This document shows positions 6,898 through 15,020 of a DNA stretch of 42,808 bases, one piece after another. The DNA comes from a virus. The stretch covers positions 1-42,808 of the IMG/VR virus record IMGVR_UViG_3300006865_000003; one strand, 5' to 3'. The stretch's first letter is position 1; each line of letters opens with the position of its first letter. Under the pieces are notes generated by a model, which was given only the letters and a program-made list of their open reading frames with translations, was not told where the DNA came from and searched no databases. Position numbers and translations under genes: made by a program.

Positions 6898-9800
6898 TTA
6901 ATTCCATTTTTCCTCGAATGATTGGAGCACTTGTTCTGCGGTCAGCGCCCGGTCACCGTCGTAGAATATAGCAGGGTTCGCCTCAGCGGCTTGCGGCATA
7001 ATAGCCGCCGCGCTCTGGTTGTCGCCAGCCTCGGCGGCGTTAATCAGCCGCTTAGCCCCGCCCACGCCAGCAAAGTGGGCCGCATAAAGCTCACCCGGCG
7101 TCGGCTCGCGGCCCAGCGTGTTGGCCAGCGCCGCGTAGTTATCGGCCGTCAACGCCCGAGCGGCGAGCGTGGCCACCTCGGGGTCAAAGCGAAGGTCCAG
7201 AATGGCTTGCCTTGCTTGAGCGTTAATCGGTCTACCGCGCTCGTCGAAGTACGGCCCAAGGCCAAGACTTTGCCCGTGCTTAGCCATCGTGGCCAGCCAC
7301 GTGCTCTCAACAAACTGGAACAACCCGGCCGCGCTAGAGGTGGCGGCTTGTGCGCCGGGGTCGCCGCCACTCTCGATTTCCGCCAGTCGTTGCAAGTATT
7401 CGTCCGCGATTTCCTCGGGCGCAACCGGCTCGAAACTGGTGGCCGTCACCTCTTCCGGCGGCGCACCGGGCGTGTAGGGCACTTGTCCGGCGGCCTCGGT
7501 AGTGTCAGGCGAGCCGGTCGCAGCCGTGGCGGCTTGACCAGCAGCGAGCGGAATGCGTGCGACAATCTGCTCGGCCAATTGGCGGGCCCGTTCTTGACTG
7601 CCGGTGTACTTTTTCAGCATGGCGATAAGCTGACGGATTTTAGTCGGGTCGTAGGCCAGCTCGGCGATCTGGTTGGCCGCACGCTCGTCAACGTCGAGCG
7701 AGGACAACAGCTCGGTAAACGTGCCGGCTTGGAACGCACCGCCCGAGCGGCCCGACAGAATAACGGCCGCCGCCGCGCCCCGGCGCGTGGTGTCGCGGGT
7801 GTCTTGGTCCACCGTGCGGGCGCGGGCCGGTGTGGCTTGGCGAAGGTTATCCGACGCGCGCGCAGCCACCTGCCCCAGCTCGGCCAGTCGTTGTCCCTCT
7901 TGCGGCCCCAGCACTTCGCTTATTCCGCGCTGCAAGCCGGTGTCGTTGGACAGGCTTTCGGCCAGTGCGGCGGCCTGGGACGGGCCACGGATGGCGCGCT
8001 CTTCAAGAGCGGTGCGCACACCCTCTTGGGCGCCGGCGCGCAAAGGCGCGGCCACAAAGTCCGGCGAGCCGGCGCCACGCGCTAGCGCCATGGCCTCGGC
8101 GTCGCCGCTGGACGAGACAACGCGGCTGCCGGCGTTAATGCCGTCCGCGCGGCTAAGAGCGCTAGAAAGGTCACGCAGACCGCGCTCGTAAAGCTGGCCC
8201 GGCGCGCCCGCGTTGCGCGCGATCTGACGCACTTTGTTGGAAAGGTCGAACATGCCGAAGCGGTTGCCGGCTTCACCGTAGTTACGAAGGCCCTGACGGA
8301 TACTGTCGATTTCGCGGATAGTCAGGACAACGGGCTTAGCCGCCTCGGCTGCGGCGGTGCGTGCAGCGGCGGAAGCGCGCGCGGCGGCTTGGCGAAGGCG
8401 CGTGTCTTGCTGGCGCAGAGCAGCGAGGCGCTGGCGCGCCCGCACGCGGTCGCCGGCCTTGTCCATGTCGGCTATGGCGTCGCGAAGGCGGTCGATTTCC
8501 TGACGGTTTTGGGTGACAGCTTGGGTAGCCCGGCTGGCCTCAGCGCGGGCGGCGTTGGCCGCTTGCTTGCGAGCCAAGGCGGATTGGATGCGCTGGCCGG
8601 TGTCGCCAAGCGAGCCTTGTGGGTCGTTGTAAAGGCCCCGGATCGCTTGGTCGTTAAGCAGGCGAAGCTGTGCATCGTTGAGCGTCACCGGCGCGTTTTC
8701 CACGCGACGCATAACCCGACTAAAGCCTTCGTTCGCTTCGGCTTTAACGCCCACGGCGGACACGGGTTTATTTCCAGCTTGGATAGACCGCCCAAGGTCA
8801 GCCGGCCGCGCGTCCCGTAGCGCTTCGCCGGTAAGGCCCGCGCGCTCAGTGGACGACGACGACCGGCTGACAAGGGTGCGAACGTCCGCCGCTCCGCGCG
8901 GCTCTACGACTTCGACGAACGCGGGTTGTGTACCAACGACACGTTCGAAGTCATCGACGGAACGCTCGATCTGTTGCGGGCTTTGCTTTAGGCGGGCTGC
9001 AATGGCCTGTACGCCAGCGTTCTCGCTGACGCGGCGTACGATAGGCGCGACAACCGGCTCGGCTGCGGCGGCTACGCCACGAAGCGCGACGCCAGCCCCG
9101 GCGCCCAAGGCCGCGCCCGTACCAGCACCCTCGGCTGCGCCCTCCACCGTGCCGGCGCGCGCGCCGCCCTCGGCTGCGCCATAGACAGCGCCGCCAGCCG
9201 CACTAGGGATGGCCACGCGCGCAGAACCGCGAAGTATTTGGCCCGTGCGGCCTCCACGCCGGGCGACTTCGGAGACGCGCGCTGTTTCACCAATCCGGCT
9301 GGCGGGGGCTACAGGAGCGAGCCTAGCGCCAATTGCAGCGCTGGCGCGCGGCGCGGCTTGGCTGGCGGCGCGAACTACGGCGCTGGTGGCCGCGCCGCCC
9401 ACGGGCAAGGTGGCCACAATGCCCGCGCCTGTACCGGCGGCGGCCGAGTACGGGTTAGCGCGGCGAACTTCTTCTTCGTAAATCGACTGCGCACGCAAAC
9501 GACCGCCGAAAGACGGGCCTTCGCGGCCACGAACCGCGTCCTCTACTGCGCCACGCGCGGCGGCCGCGTAGGATCCGACATTGAACAAAGCTTGGTTCGC
9601 GCCCGAGCGTGCAGCGTTGGCTCGCGCGACCGCGTCGCCACGGCGCGCGTCTTGGCGGGCCGCGCGGCGCGCCGCCAACTCAAACAGAACATCGCGCGCC
9701 TGTTGGGCGTTTCCTTGTCGAGATAGCTCGGTTGCGCGGTTGGCCAGACGGTATTCCTCAACGGTGGCCGGCTGGAATTGGCCAACGCGTGGGAGCTGTC

Positions 9801-9912
9801 CGGTGCGGGCCTGTAGCTCACGGTAGCGCGGCTCTAGGCGGCGAACCTCTTGCACGTCGCCTACGTCGGCGGCGCGCTCGATAGCGGCGCGCACGTCATC
9901 AATTTCGGCCAT
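6898..9912 (-). CDS. Large internal virion/ejection protein with C-terminal lytic transglycosylase (SLT) domain
   Basis: The product has 1004 residues, the largest in the genome. Residues 120-300 are Ala/Gly-rich and low in complexity with apolar stretches, as in proteins ejected into membranes; the middle is helical and rich in Arg/Ala/Gln. The C-terminal part (about 840-1000) is an SLT-type lytic transglycosylase domain: RLAEIESGGDPGAQAATSS with the catalytic Glu, then AAGLFQFVESTW and ELYAAHFAGVGGA. It would cut peptidoglycan to let DNA cross the cell wall, as T7 gp16 does. It follows two other ejection-type genes. In the absence of a visible endolysin it might also add to lysis, though that is speculation. 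Confidence 0.85.
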   Translation of the reverse strand: MAEIDDVRAAIERAADVGDVQEVRRLEPRYRELQARTGQLPRVGQFQPATVEEYRLANRATELSRQGNAQQARDVLFELAARRAARQDARRGDAVARANAARSGANQALFNVGSYAAAARGAVEDAVRGREGPSFGGRLRAQSIYEEEVRRANPYSAAAGTGAGIVATLPVGGAATSAVVRAASQAAPRASAAIGARLAPVAPASRIGETARVSEVARRGGRTGQILRGSARVAIPSAAGGAVYGAAEGGARAGTVEGAAEGAGTGAALGAGAGVALRGVAAAAEPVVAPIVRRVSENAGVQAIAARLKQSPQQIERSVDDFERVVGTQPAFVEVVEPRGAADVRTLVSRSSSSTERAGLTGEALRDARPADLGRSIQAGNKPVSAVGVKAEANEGFSRVMRRVENAPVTLNDAQLRLLNDQAIRGLYNDPQGSLGDTGQRIQSALARKQAANAARAEASRATQAVTQNRQEIDRLRDAIADMDKAGDRVRARQRLAALRQQDTRLRQAAARASAAARTAAAEAAKPVVLTIREIDSIRQGLRNYGEAGNRFGMFDLSNKVRQIARNAGAPGQLYERGLRDLSSALSRADGINAGSRVVSSSGDAEAMALARGAGSPDFVAAPLRAGAQEGVRTALEERAIRGPSQAAALAESLSNDTGLQRGISEVLGPQEGQRLAELGQVAARASDNLRQATPARARTVDQDTRDTTRRGAAAAVILSGRSGGAFQAGTFTELLSSLDVDERAANQIAELAYDPTKIRQLIAMLKKYTGSQERARQLAEQIVARIPLAAGQAATAATGSPDTTEAAGQVPYTPGAPPEEVTATSFEPVAPEEIADEYLQRLAEIESGGDPGAQAATSSAAGLFQFVESTWLATMAKHGQSLGLGPYFDERGRPINAQARQAILDLRFDPEVATLAARALTADNYAALANTLGREPTPGELYAAHFAGVGGAKRLINAAEAGDNQSAAAIMPQAAEANPAIFYDGDRALTAEQVLQSFEEKWN

Positions 9913-11153
9913 TAGCGGCCTCCCGCGCCAACTCGGCGCATGTAGTCCTCCACGCTCTCGCCGGGACGGCGAACGTTGCGGTTAGTGGGCGCAGCAGGCG
10001 CACCTTGACGTTGCTGTTGGGCAGGTCGCGCAGACGCTGCGGCGCGCGGAGCTTGTTGGGAGCGCGGCACCGGTCGGTTAGTCGTGGACGGCGCATAGCC
10101 GCCCCGTCCGCGCTCTTCCGCGTTGCGAAGCGAGTTGGCCAGCGACTGTTGTAGCGCCCGCAGCGCGCGGGCGGCGGCTGCCGGCGATTGGTCACGTTGC
10201 AGACTTACAAACGACTGGCGCACGGCCTCGCGGTCAGCGTCAGACACGGGCGTTTGGCCCTCAAGGATGGCCAGCGCTGCCCGGCCAGCGTAACCCTCGG
10301 CTTCGTTGAGGCGTGCGAGCGCGTCGGCGGCCGGCGTGCCGGGCACAACGCCGGCGGCGCCGAAACCGCCCGTTTCCAGGCGAGTAAGGTTAGGCAGGCC
10401 GAAAATGGCGTCGAACCCTTCACTGTTAAGCAGGCCGTCAATCGACGTGATCGCTCGGGTCGTGAACTCACGCAACGCCGGCAGAGAAGCCGCCACGTCC
10501 GCGTCGGTGGCGCCGGCGCGCCGGGCGCGGGACCGCTCGTAGGTGACCGTTGGATCGGCCTCGTACCGCCGCATTTCCAGGTTGCCTTCGGAAACGCCGA
10601 CGCTGCGGTCACGCAGCCCGAGCCCAACTTCGCCTTGGTCAAGGCGGCGGCTCTGGATGGCAAGCTCACGGTCGCGTTGGGCGATGCGTGCGCGCTCAAT
10701 AGCCTGCTCGGGGTTTTCCAACACTGAGATCATCTGGTCCGCCAGCTCCGGGTTGGCGATCAGCGCCTCGCGCATCTGCGACAAACGCTCGGCGGACACG
10801 CCAAGCGCCGGCATAATCCCGGCGATGCGGTCGAACGCTTGGCCGCGCGCCGCTGCTATCTGTTCTGGCGTAGCGCCGTCCGTGGCGATACGGTCGTTCA
10901 TGGCTTTAAACGCGTTAAGCGCGGCCAGACCGGCGCGCTGATAACGTTCGCTCTGTATCTGGCGTTGTTGGTTTTCCTGATCTTGGAGCTGCATAGTCTG
11001 TTCTGGCCGCGCGGCTGCGGCTACACCGTACTGGCTCTCAAGGGCCTGATAGGCACGGTCGTCGCGCTGTTGCAGCGTGCGTCTGCGCTGGCGTTCCTCG
11101 ATAGAAGCGCGAAGAGCGCGGGCGTTGTTGAGGGCGTTGAAGTAGGCTTCCAT
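9912..11153 (-). CDS. Putative internal virion/ejection protein (413 aa)
   Basis: The gene shares one base with the large ejection protein gene downstream. The product is nearly all helical and rich in Gln, Arg, Ala and Glu (for example RASIEERQRRRTLQQRDDRA near the N-terminus); it has an extended Pro/Arg/Gln/Ala-rich region near the C-terminus (about 340-395). Composition and position between a smaller ejection-type protein and the transglycosylase protein match the second of three ejection proteins in P22- or T7-like phages. No enzyme motif is visible. Confidence 0.65.
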   Translation of the reverse strand: MEAYFNALNNARALRASIEERQRRRTLQQRDDRAYQALESQYGVAAAARPEQTMQLQDQENQQRQIQSERYQRAGLAALNAFKAMNDRIATDGATPEQIAAARGQAFDRIAGIMPALGVSAERLSQMREALIANPELADQMISVLENPEQAIERARIAQRDRELAIQSRRLDQGEVGLGLRDRSVGVSEGNLEMRRYEADPTVTYERSRARRAGATDADVAASLPALREFTTRAITSIDGLLNSEGFDAIFGLPNLTRLETGGFGAAGVVPGTPAADALARLNEAEGYAGRAALAILEGQTPVSDADREAVRQSFVSLQRDQSPAAAARALRALQQSLANSLRNAEERGRGGYAPSTTNRPVPRSQQAPRAAASARPAQQQRQGAPAAPTNRNVRRPGESVEDYMRRVGAGGR

Positions 11154-11162
11154 TACCGCACC

Positions 11163-12086
11163 TTAAAACAGGTCATCGAGCACGGAACCGATAACCGCGC
11201 CGAAGATGCTGCCGCTGCCGTTTTGGTTATACTGCGCCGCGTTTGCGCCGCCGGTCGAACCCGCCGAACCGATAGCTTGGATACCCTGTAAGCCCTGTTG
11301 GCTGATCTGCGAGCCGGCCGCCAAGCCCGTACCAGACAAGCGCGAGAGCTGGCCAAGGTAGTTTTCAAACTCGGCGCTGGCGAGGTTCTGGCCTAGCTCT
11401 TGGTTGGCGCGAAGCGCCGCGCCGCTGTTCAGCAAGCCACGAGCCGCTGCGTTGCTGGTGATCGCGCGCTGGCCTTCGCCAAGTCGGAACTGGTAACCGG
11501 TGGAATTAAGGTAGTTTTGGAACGCGTCGCCGGCGTTGCCGCCGCCGGAAGCGGTGGGCGCGGGCTGTTGGACCATAACGCCGGCAGAACCTCCACTGGA
11601 CGAGATAGGGACCATGCCGCCGCCGGTCATAGGGCCAGCCGGGAGCGTGCCTCCGTTGGCCGCCGCTAGCGAGCCGTTGGGGCCGTAGAACGTGCCCCAG
11701 TGTCGCCCGGTGGCCTGTGGGATGATCTGTCCGCCCGGTGTGATTTGGTAACCCGGCGGGATAGTGCCCTGTTGCGTCGGCGCGGCGGTCGTAGGAGCGC
11801 TGTAGGTCGAGCCGCCGCCCACACCCAAGAGCGAAGCCATGGCGTTGTTGGCCGCCCCGCCCGGCGCGAGGTAGTTGTTGTAAAGCGCCGTGCTCGCGCC
11901 GGTGCCTTGGTTGATGTACTGTTGAAGCTGCGGGCTGTTGCGCAGATAGTTGAAGCCCTGCATCGCCTGTTCTTGCGCACGGCGGTCGTCGCCACGGCCA
12001 AGCAGGCCGCCCACAAGGGATGCGCCGGCGCTTACAAGGGAGCCGATTGGGATGGGCAAGGTGTTCTCGTATTTGGCTATCCCCAT
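11163..12086 (-). CDS. DNA-transfer/ejection protein (P22 gp7/p32-like group)
   Basis: The first ATG of the frame (12086) is taken as start, giving 307 residues; a TTG at 12143 would extend it by 19. Residues near 10-35 hold an apolar Gly-rich stretch (GSLVSAGASLVGGLLGRG), often found at the start of DNA ejection proteins. The middle is Gly/Pro/Ser/Thr-rich and variable. The C-terminal half has FQNYLNSTGYQFRLGEGQRA, then AARGLLNSGAAL and FENYLGQLSRLSGTGLAAG, a segment I recognise in podoviral ejection/DNA-transfer proteins. It is the first of three ejection-type genes in a row. Confidence 0.7.
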   Translation of the reverse strand: MGIAKYENTLPIPIGSLVSAGASLVGGLLGRGDDRRAQEQAMQGFNYLRNSPQLQQYINQGTGASTALYNNYLAPGGAANNAMASLLGVGGGSTYSAPTTAAPTQQGTIPPGYQITPGGQIIPQATGRHWGTFYGPNGSLAAANGGTLPAGPMTGGGMVPISSSGGSAGVMVQQPAPTASGGGNAGDAFQNYLNSTGYQFRLGEGQRAITSNAAARGLLNSGAALRANQELGQNLASAEFENYLGQLSRLSGTGLAAGSQISQQGLQGIQAIGSAGSTGGANAAQYNQNGSGSIFGAVIGSVLDDLF

Positions 12087-12139
12087 GCAGGCGGGGCAAC
12101 CTGGGCGCGTTCGGCCGGCGCGCGACAGCGCGGATAGAT

Positions 12140-12176
12140 ACAATTAACCGGTTTAGGTTAATGTGTCAATGTCAAG
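12140..12176 (-). promoter_or_regulatory. Candidate leftward promoter with TTAACC/GGTTAA inverted repeat
   Basis: The gap between the fibre gene and the first ejection gene reads, on the minus strand, two overlapping TTGACA copies followed by an AT-rich stretch with the inverted repeat TTAACC...GGTTAA and ending near TAATTGTATC. The -35-like element is perfect but no good -10 lies at 17 bp, so the promoter call is weak; the inverted repeat could be an operator. It could drive the three ejection genes separately. Confidence 0.3.
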
Positions 12177-13323
12177 GGTGTTTCTTTACGTAGTCCACAA
12201 ACGCCGCCGCCAGATAGTCCACAGCTAGCTGCATGCGTTCTAAGCGCTCGGTAATAGACGCTTTGTCGTCAGGGTTGGACTTGTCTAGTCCGCGACGCCT
12301 AGCTTCTTTAAGCGTAATAAAACCGGGCAACGCTTTGTCGGCTTCCAGTCGTTCTAAGTAGGCTCGATAATCGCCAGGACGAAAACCCTCGGCGAGCATG
12401 TCAAAGTGACGCTTAGCCGTGCGGTGTTTGCGTTTTTTAGGCAAAGGCTCGCCCTCGACTGCGACGGGCTCGGGAACAAGCGCGTCCCAGTCGGCTTGCG
12501 ACATTTCCGGATTAAAGGGCGCACAGATCAGCACGCCATCGTCGTACACGGCCGTTGCGTTGAGTGTGCCGACTCCTTGGTCGCCGCCTGTGGCTGTGGC
12601 TGTGTAAGCGCCTGCGCCGATAAAAAACCTAGTCCCGTTGCTGCCGGCTGAAATAGTGCCGAAACTAATAGCACCGTCTTCGGAGCCGTCCGTTGGATCA
12701 ACCAAAAATCCATTAATGCTGCCGTAAACGTGAATGCCTCCGACGCTGTCTCGACCTCTAAACGACACTTCTCCCAAAAAGTCGCTCGCGGCTGGGCTGC
12801 TGCTATCTCGAAACAAAATGTTGATCGGTCCCGATCCTGATCCGGCGTCGACGAAGTTTGATGCCAAACCGACAAGGCCGGTGCTTTCTATACCGTTTGC
12901 GTTAACAAAAGACTTTTTGCCAGTAATAACTTGGTCTGTAGTAATGTCCACAAACGAGCTCGCGAACGCGTTGGGGATAAGCTGCCAGCCCGCGTCGGGC
13001 GTCCAGGTGAGTGTGCTGTTAACCGGCAGCGCCACGCGCACCATAACGCGCTCGGTGCCGCTCGTGTCGTGGCGAACGATAACCGTGTGCGCCACCGTGT
13101 CGGCGTTGAATATCGACAGATACTTGACCTGACGCTGTGTGCTTGCGGCCGGCGCCGACACGATGGTCACGCTGGTCGTGCCATTAAGCGCGCCGTTGAA
13201 CGCCCCAGCTACGAAGGTGGAGACGGTGAGGTCCGCATAAGAGACGTGGTAGACCGGGTTGGTCGTGGTCGCTGCGGCGACAAGAACCGCCTCGATACTT
13301 TCGGTGGTGGCTGCCAAGATCAT
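12172..13323 (-). CDS. Tail fibre / receptor-binding protein
   Basis: The product has 383 residues. Residues 1-110 look like a small beta-rich module (TTSVTIVSAPAASTQRQVKY, then the NTLTW-type strand pattern); residues 115-270 carry repeated short strands with Gly/Ser/Thr (ITGKKSFVNANGI, GTLNATAVYDDGVLI) typical of trimeric fibre shafts. The last 100 residues are different, strongly charged and helical (KKRKHRTAKRHFDMLAEGF and on) and could be an assembly or chaperone-like end. It is the last gene of the tail set before the ejection proteins, the usual fibre position. No depolymerase motif is visible. Confidence 0.6.
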   Translation of the reverse strand: MILAATTESIEAVLVAAATTTNPVYHVSYADLTVSTFVAGAFNGALNGTTSVTIVSAPAASTQRQVKYLSIFNADTVAHTVIVRHDTSGTERVMVRVALPVNSTLTWTPDAGWQLIPNAFASSFVDITTDQVITGKKSFVNANGIESTGLVGLASNFVDAGSGSGPINILFRDSSSPAASDFLGEVSFRGRDSVGGIHVYGSINGFLVDPTDGSEDGAISFGTISAGSNGTRFFIGAGAYTATATGGDQGVGTLNATAVYDDGVLICAPFNPEMSQADWDALVPEPVAVEGEPLPKKRKHRTAKRHFDMLAEGFRPGDYRAYLERLEADKALPGFITLKEARRRGLDKSNPDDKASITERLERMQLAVDYLAAAFVDYVKKHP

Positions 13324-13324
13324 G

Positions 13325-14230
13325 TTAGAACCCCAAGCTTATACGGCGCATAATGTCGTCAACAGAACCCACGGCGGCCAGCGTACCCTCAAAGAAGAAA
13401 GCCGCGCGCGTGGAGAAGGTTTGGTTCGGCGCCTGCGATACCGACAATGACGTGGTGTTGTACTCGTACCACGAGTTGACCGTGTGCATCGTGCCGCGCA
13501 CGTTTGGCTGCCAAGACGCCGAGCCGGTGGTTTGAATTTCAAGGATACGAACAACAGTGGTGCCCGTTCCCGACTGGTTGGAGACAGCGACTACGTAACG
13601 CTGGCTAGCCGTTAGAGCAACCGGCGAAGAAAACGGAAAGCGCGTAAACACGGGGTTAGTGGTCGCGGGCTGTACAACCGTGCTGGTGGCCACGATAGAG
13701 ACTACCGTGCCGGAGCCGTTGTCCGTGTAAATGGTGACTTGGTGATTTTGTCCGGTGGCGCTGGCGTCAATGCCGAACCACACGGCTTCAACCGAAAAGC
13801 TTTCATCGGGTGTAAACGCCGAGCCCTTGGTCGCGAAAGCGTTTATGCCCACGTTGTTCGGCGCGCCCGTGGCGCCGAAAATGCGGTTAGAGCCCCCGCC
13901 GCCGCCTCCGCCGGTGCCGTTGGCCGCGAGCGTAATGCGGCCTTGTGCGTCAACGGTAATGTTGGCGTTCGTGTAGCTGCCGGGCGTGACCGCTGTGTTC
14001 TCAAGGTCGATGGTAATATTGCCCGGTCCGCCGAGCGCACCGCCGCCGCCGAGCCCAACGCCGGCGATAACTTGCCGGCCAAGAAGCGCGTTAAGGTCGA
14101 CGGTGATACCGTCGATAGTGACGTTGACACCGCGTTGCTGCGCCCACTGACGCAAGAACTGTGCGGTGGGCAGCCCGGTTTTCGGGTCAACGATGGGCAG
14201 GTTCCACTGTAGCGGATTAATCTTGCTCAT
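13325..14230 (-). CDS. Putative tail/receptor-contact protein with glycine hinge
   Basis: The ATG at 14230 is preferred to an upstream TTG (14257), giving 301 residues; it overlaps the previous gene by 14 nt. The N-terminal part (MSKINPLQWNLPIVDPKTGL, then FLRQWAQQR) resembles the short anchor found at the start of several podoviral tail proteins. A Gly run near residue 110 (TGGGGGGGS) acts as hinge to a C-terminal beta-sandwich-like part (about 120-290) with strand patterns such as HQVTIYTDNGSGTV, as in carbohydrate-binding modules. It probably joins the fibre or contacts the host surface. Confidence 0.6.
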   Translation of the reverse strand: MSKINPLQWNLPIVDPKTGLPTAQFLRQWAQQRGVNVTIDGITVDLNALLGRQVIAGVGLGGGGALGGPGNITIDLENTAVTPGSYTNANITVDAQGRITLAANGTGGGGGGGSNRIFGATGAPNNVGINAFATKGSAFTPDESFSVEAVWFGIDASATGQNHQVTIYTDNGSGTVVSIVATSTVVQPATTNPVFTRFPFSSPVALTASQRYVVAVSNQSGTGTTVVRILEIQTTGSASWQPNVRGTMHTVNSWYEYNTTSLSVSQAPNQTFSTRAAFFFEGTLAAVGSVDDIMRRISLGF

Positions 14231-15020
14231 TGCGGTCTTCCAAGTCGGCGCCGTCAATGGTGAGCAATCCGCCCACGTCCTCGATTTTAAACACGCGGCC
14301 CGGTGCGCGGATCAGCCCGAGCCCGCGCCAAGACAAGTCTTGCGTGCGGTTTTGAACGACCGTTAGGCTGCCTCGGTTGTTCCAGGTGACGCCTTTGTCG
14401 TCGCTGATAGAAAGGCTCACCGACGGAGCCGGCGAAGCCTCAAGCGTAGTCTGCGGCGTGGTGGCGAGGATAAGCGAACCCGTGCGCATCGTCTTGCGGC
14501 CGTTCATCGGGATAAATCCGGTTACGCGGCGCGTAATCAGCCTGAAGTCGTCGTCAAGATAGCTGTCGGGGTCTAGCTTCCAGATCGTACCGTTGGACTG
14601 GTCGCCGGCGTATACGCCGCCGTTCCACTCAACGCCGTATTCCATGTTCCAAGTGATAATGCCCTCAGTGCCCCACTGCGACCACTGGTCCGTCATGGTG
14701 TCGTAAACCCAGGTGCCGGTGTTGCCGAGGTGCAGCACATAGAACTGGTGCATGTCGAACGTGAAGCCCCACGCGCGCGACTTGGACTGCGTGGCCGGGC
14801 CGGTCACGTAGGAAACTAGGACGAATGCTTCACTTACTTGGGCCACGGGCTTATCCTGCAAAACTGAAACAAACGCACACGCCTCTGACACGTCGATAAA
14901 CCGTGGCGGCGGCGGCCCTGTAGAGACAAGGACGAAGGCTTCCGATACCGCCGCCGCGCCCCTGTCGCTTTGAATAGAGGCGAGCGTGAATAGCTCGGGG
15001 ACTTGAGCGTAGCCGGACAT
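14217..15020 (-). CDS. Tail propeller/gp10-type protein, C-terminal-half-like
   Basis: The product has 267 residues. Residues 20-75 contain three copies of a short strand, VSEAFVLVS, VSEACAFVS and VSEAFVLVS, separated by Pro-rich or polar linkers. The rest (RAWGFTFDMHQFYVLHLG, VYDTMTDQWSQWG, NGTIWKLDPDSYLDD, ISDDKGVTWNNRGS, APGRVFKIEDVGGLLTIDGA) has the repeated W/D/G blade pattern found in the C-terminal half of podoviral packaged-DNA stabilisation (P22 gp10-like) and related tail proteins. It probably closes or extends the tail below the portal. The matching N-terminal half lies two genes upstream, with a LamG protein between. Confidence 0.65.
   Translation of the reverse strand: MSGYAQVPELFTLASIQSDRGAAAVSEAFVLVSTGPPPPRFIDVSEACAFVSVLQDKPVAQVSEAFVLVSYVTGPATQSKSRAWGFTFDMHQFYVLHLGNTGTWVYDTMTDQWSQWGTEGIITWNMEYGVEWNGGVYAGDQSNGTIWKLDPDSYLDDDFRLITRRVTGFIPMNGRKTMRTGSLILATTPQTTLEASPAPSVSLSISDDKGVTWNNRGSLTVVQNRTQDLSWRGLGLIRAPGRVFKIEDVGGLLTIDGADLEDRNEQD

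Noticed and set aside
6922-8191. Long plus-strand frames opposite the large ejection protein
   Set aside because: Codon bias artefacts of GC-rich DNA; the minus-strand product has a clear SLT domain and continuous frame.
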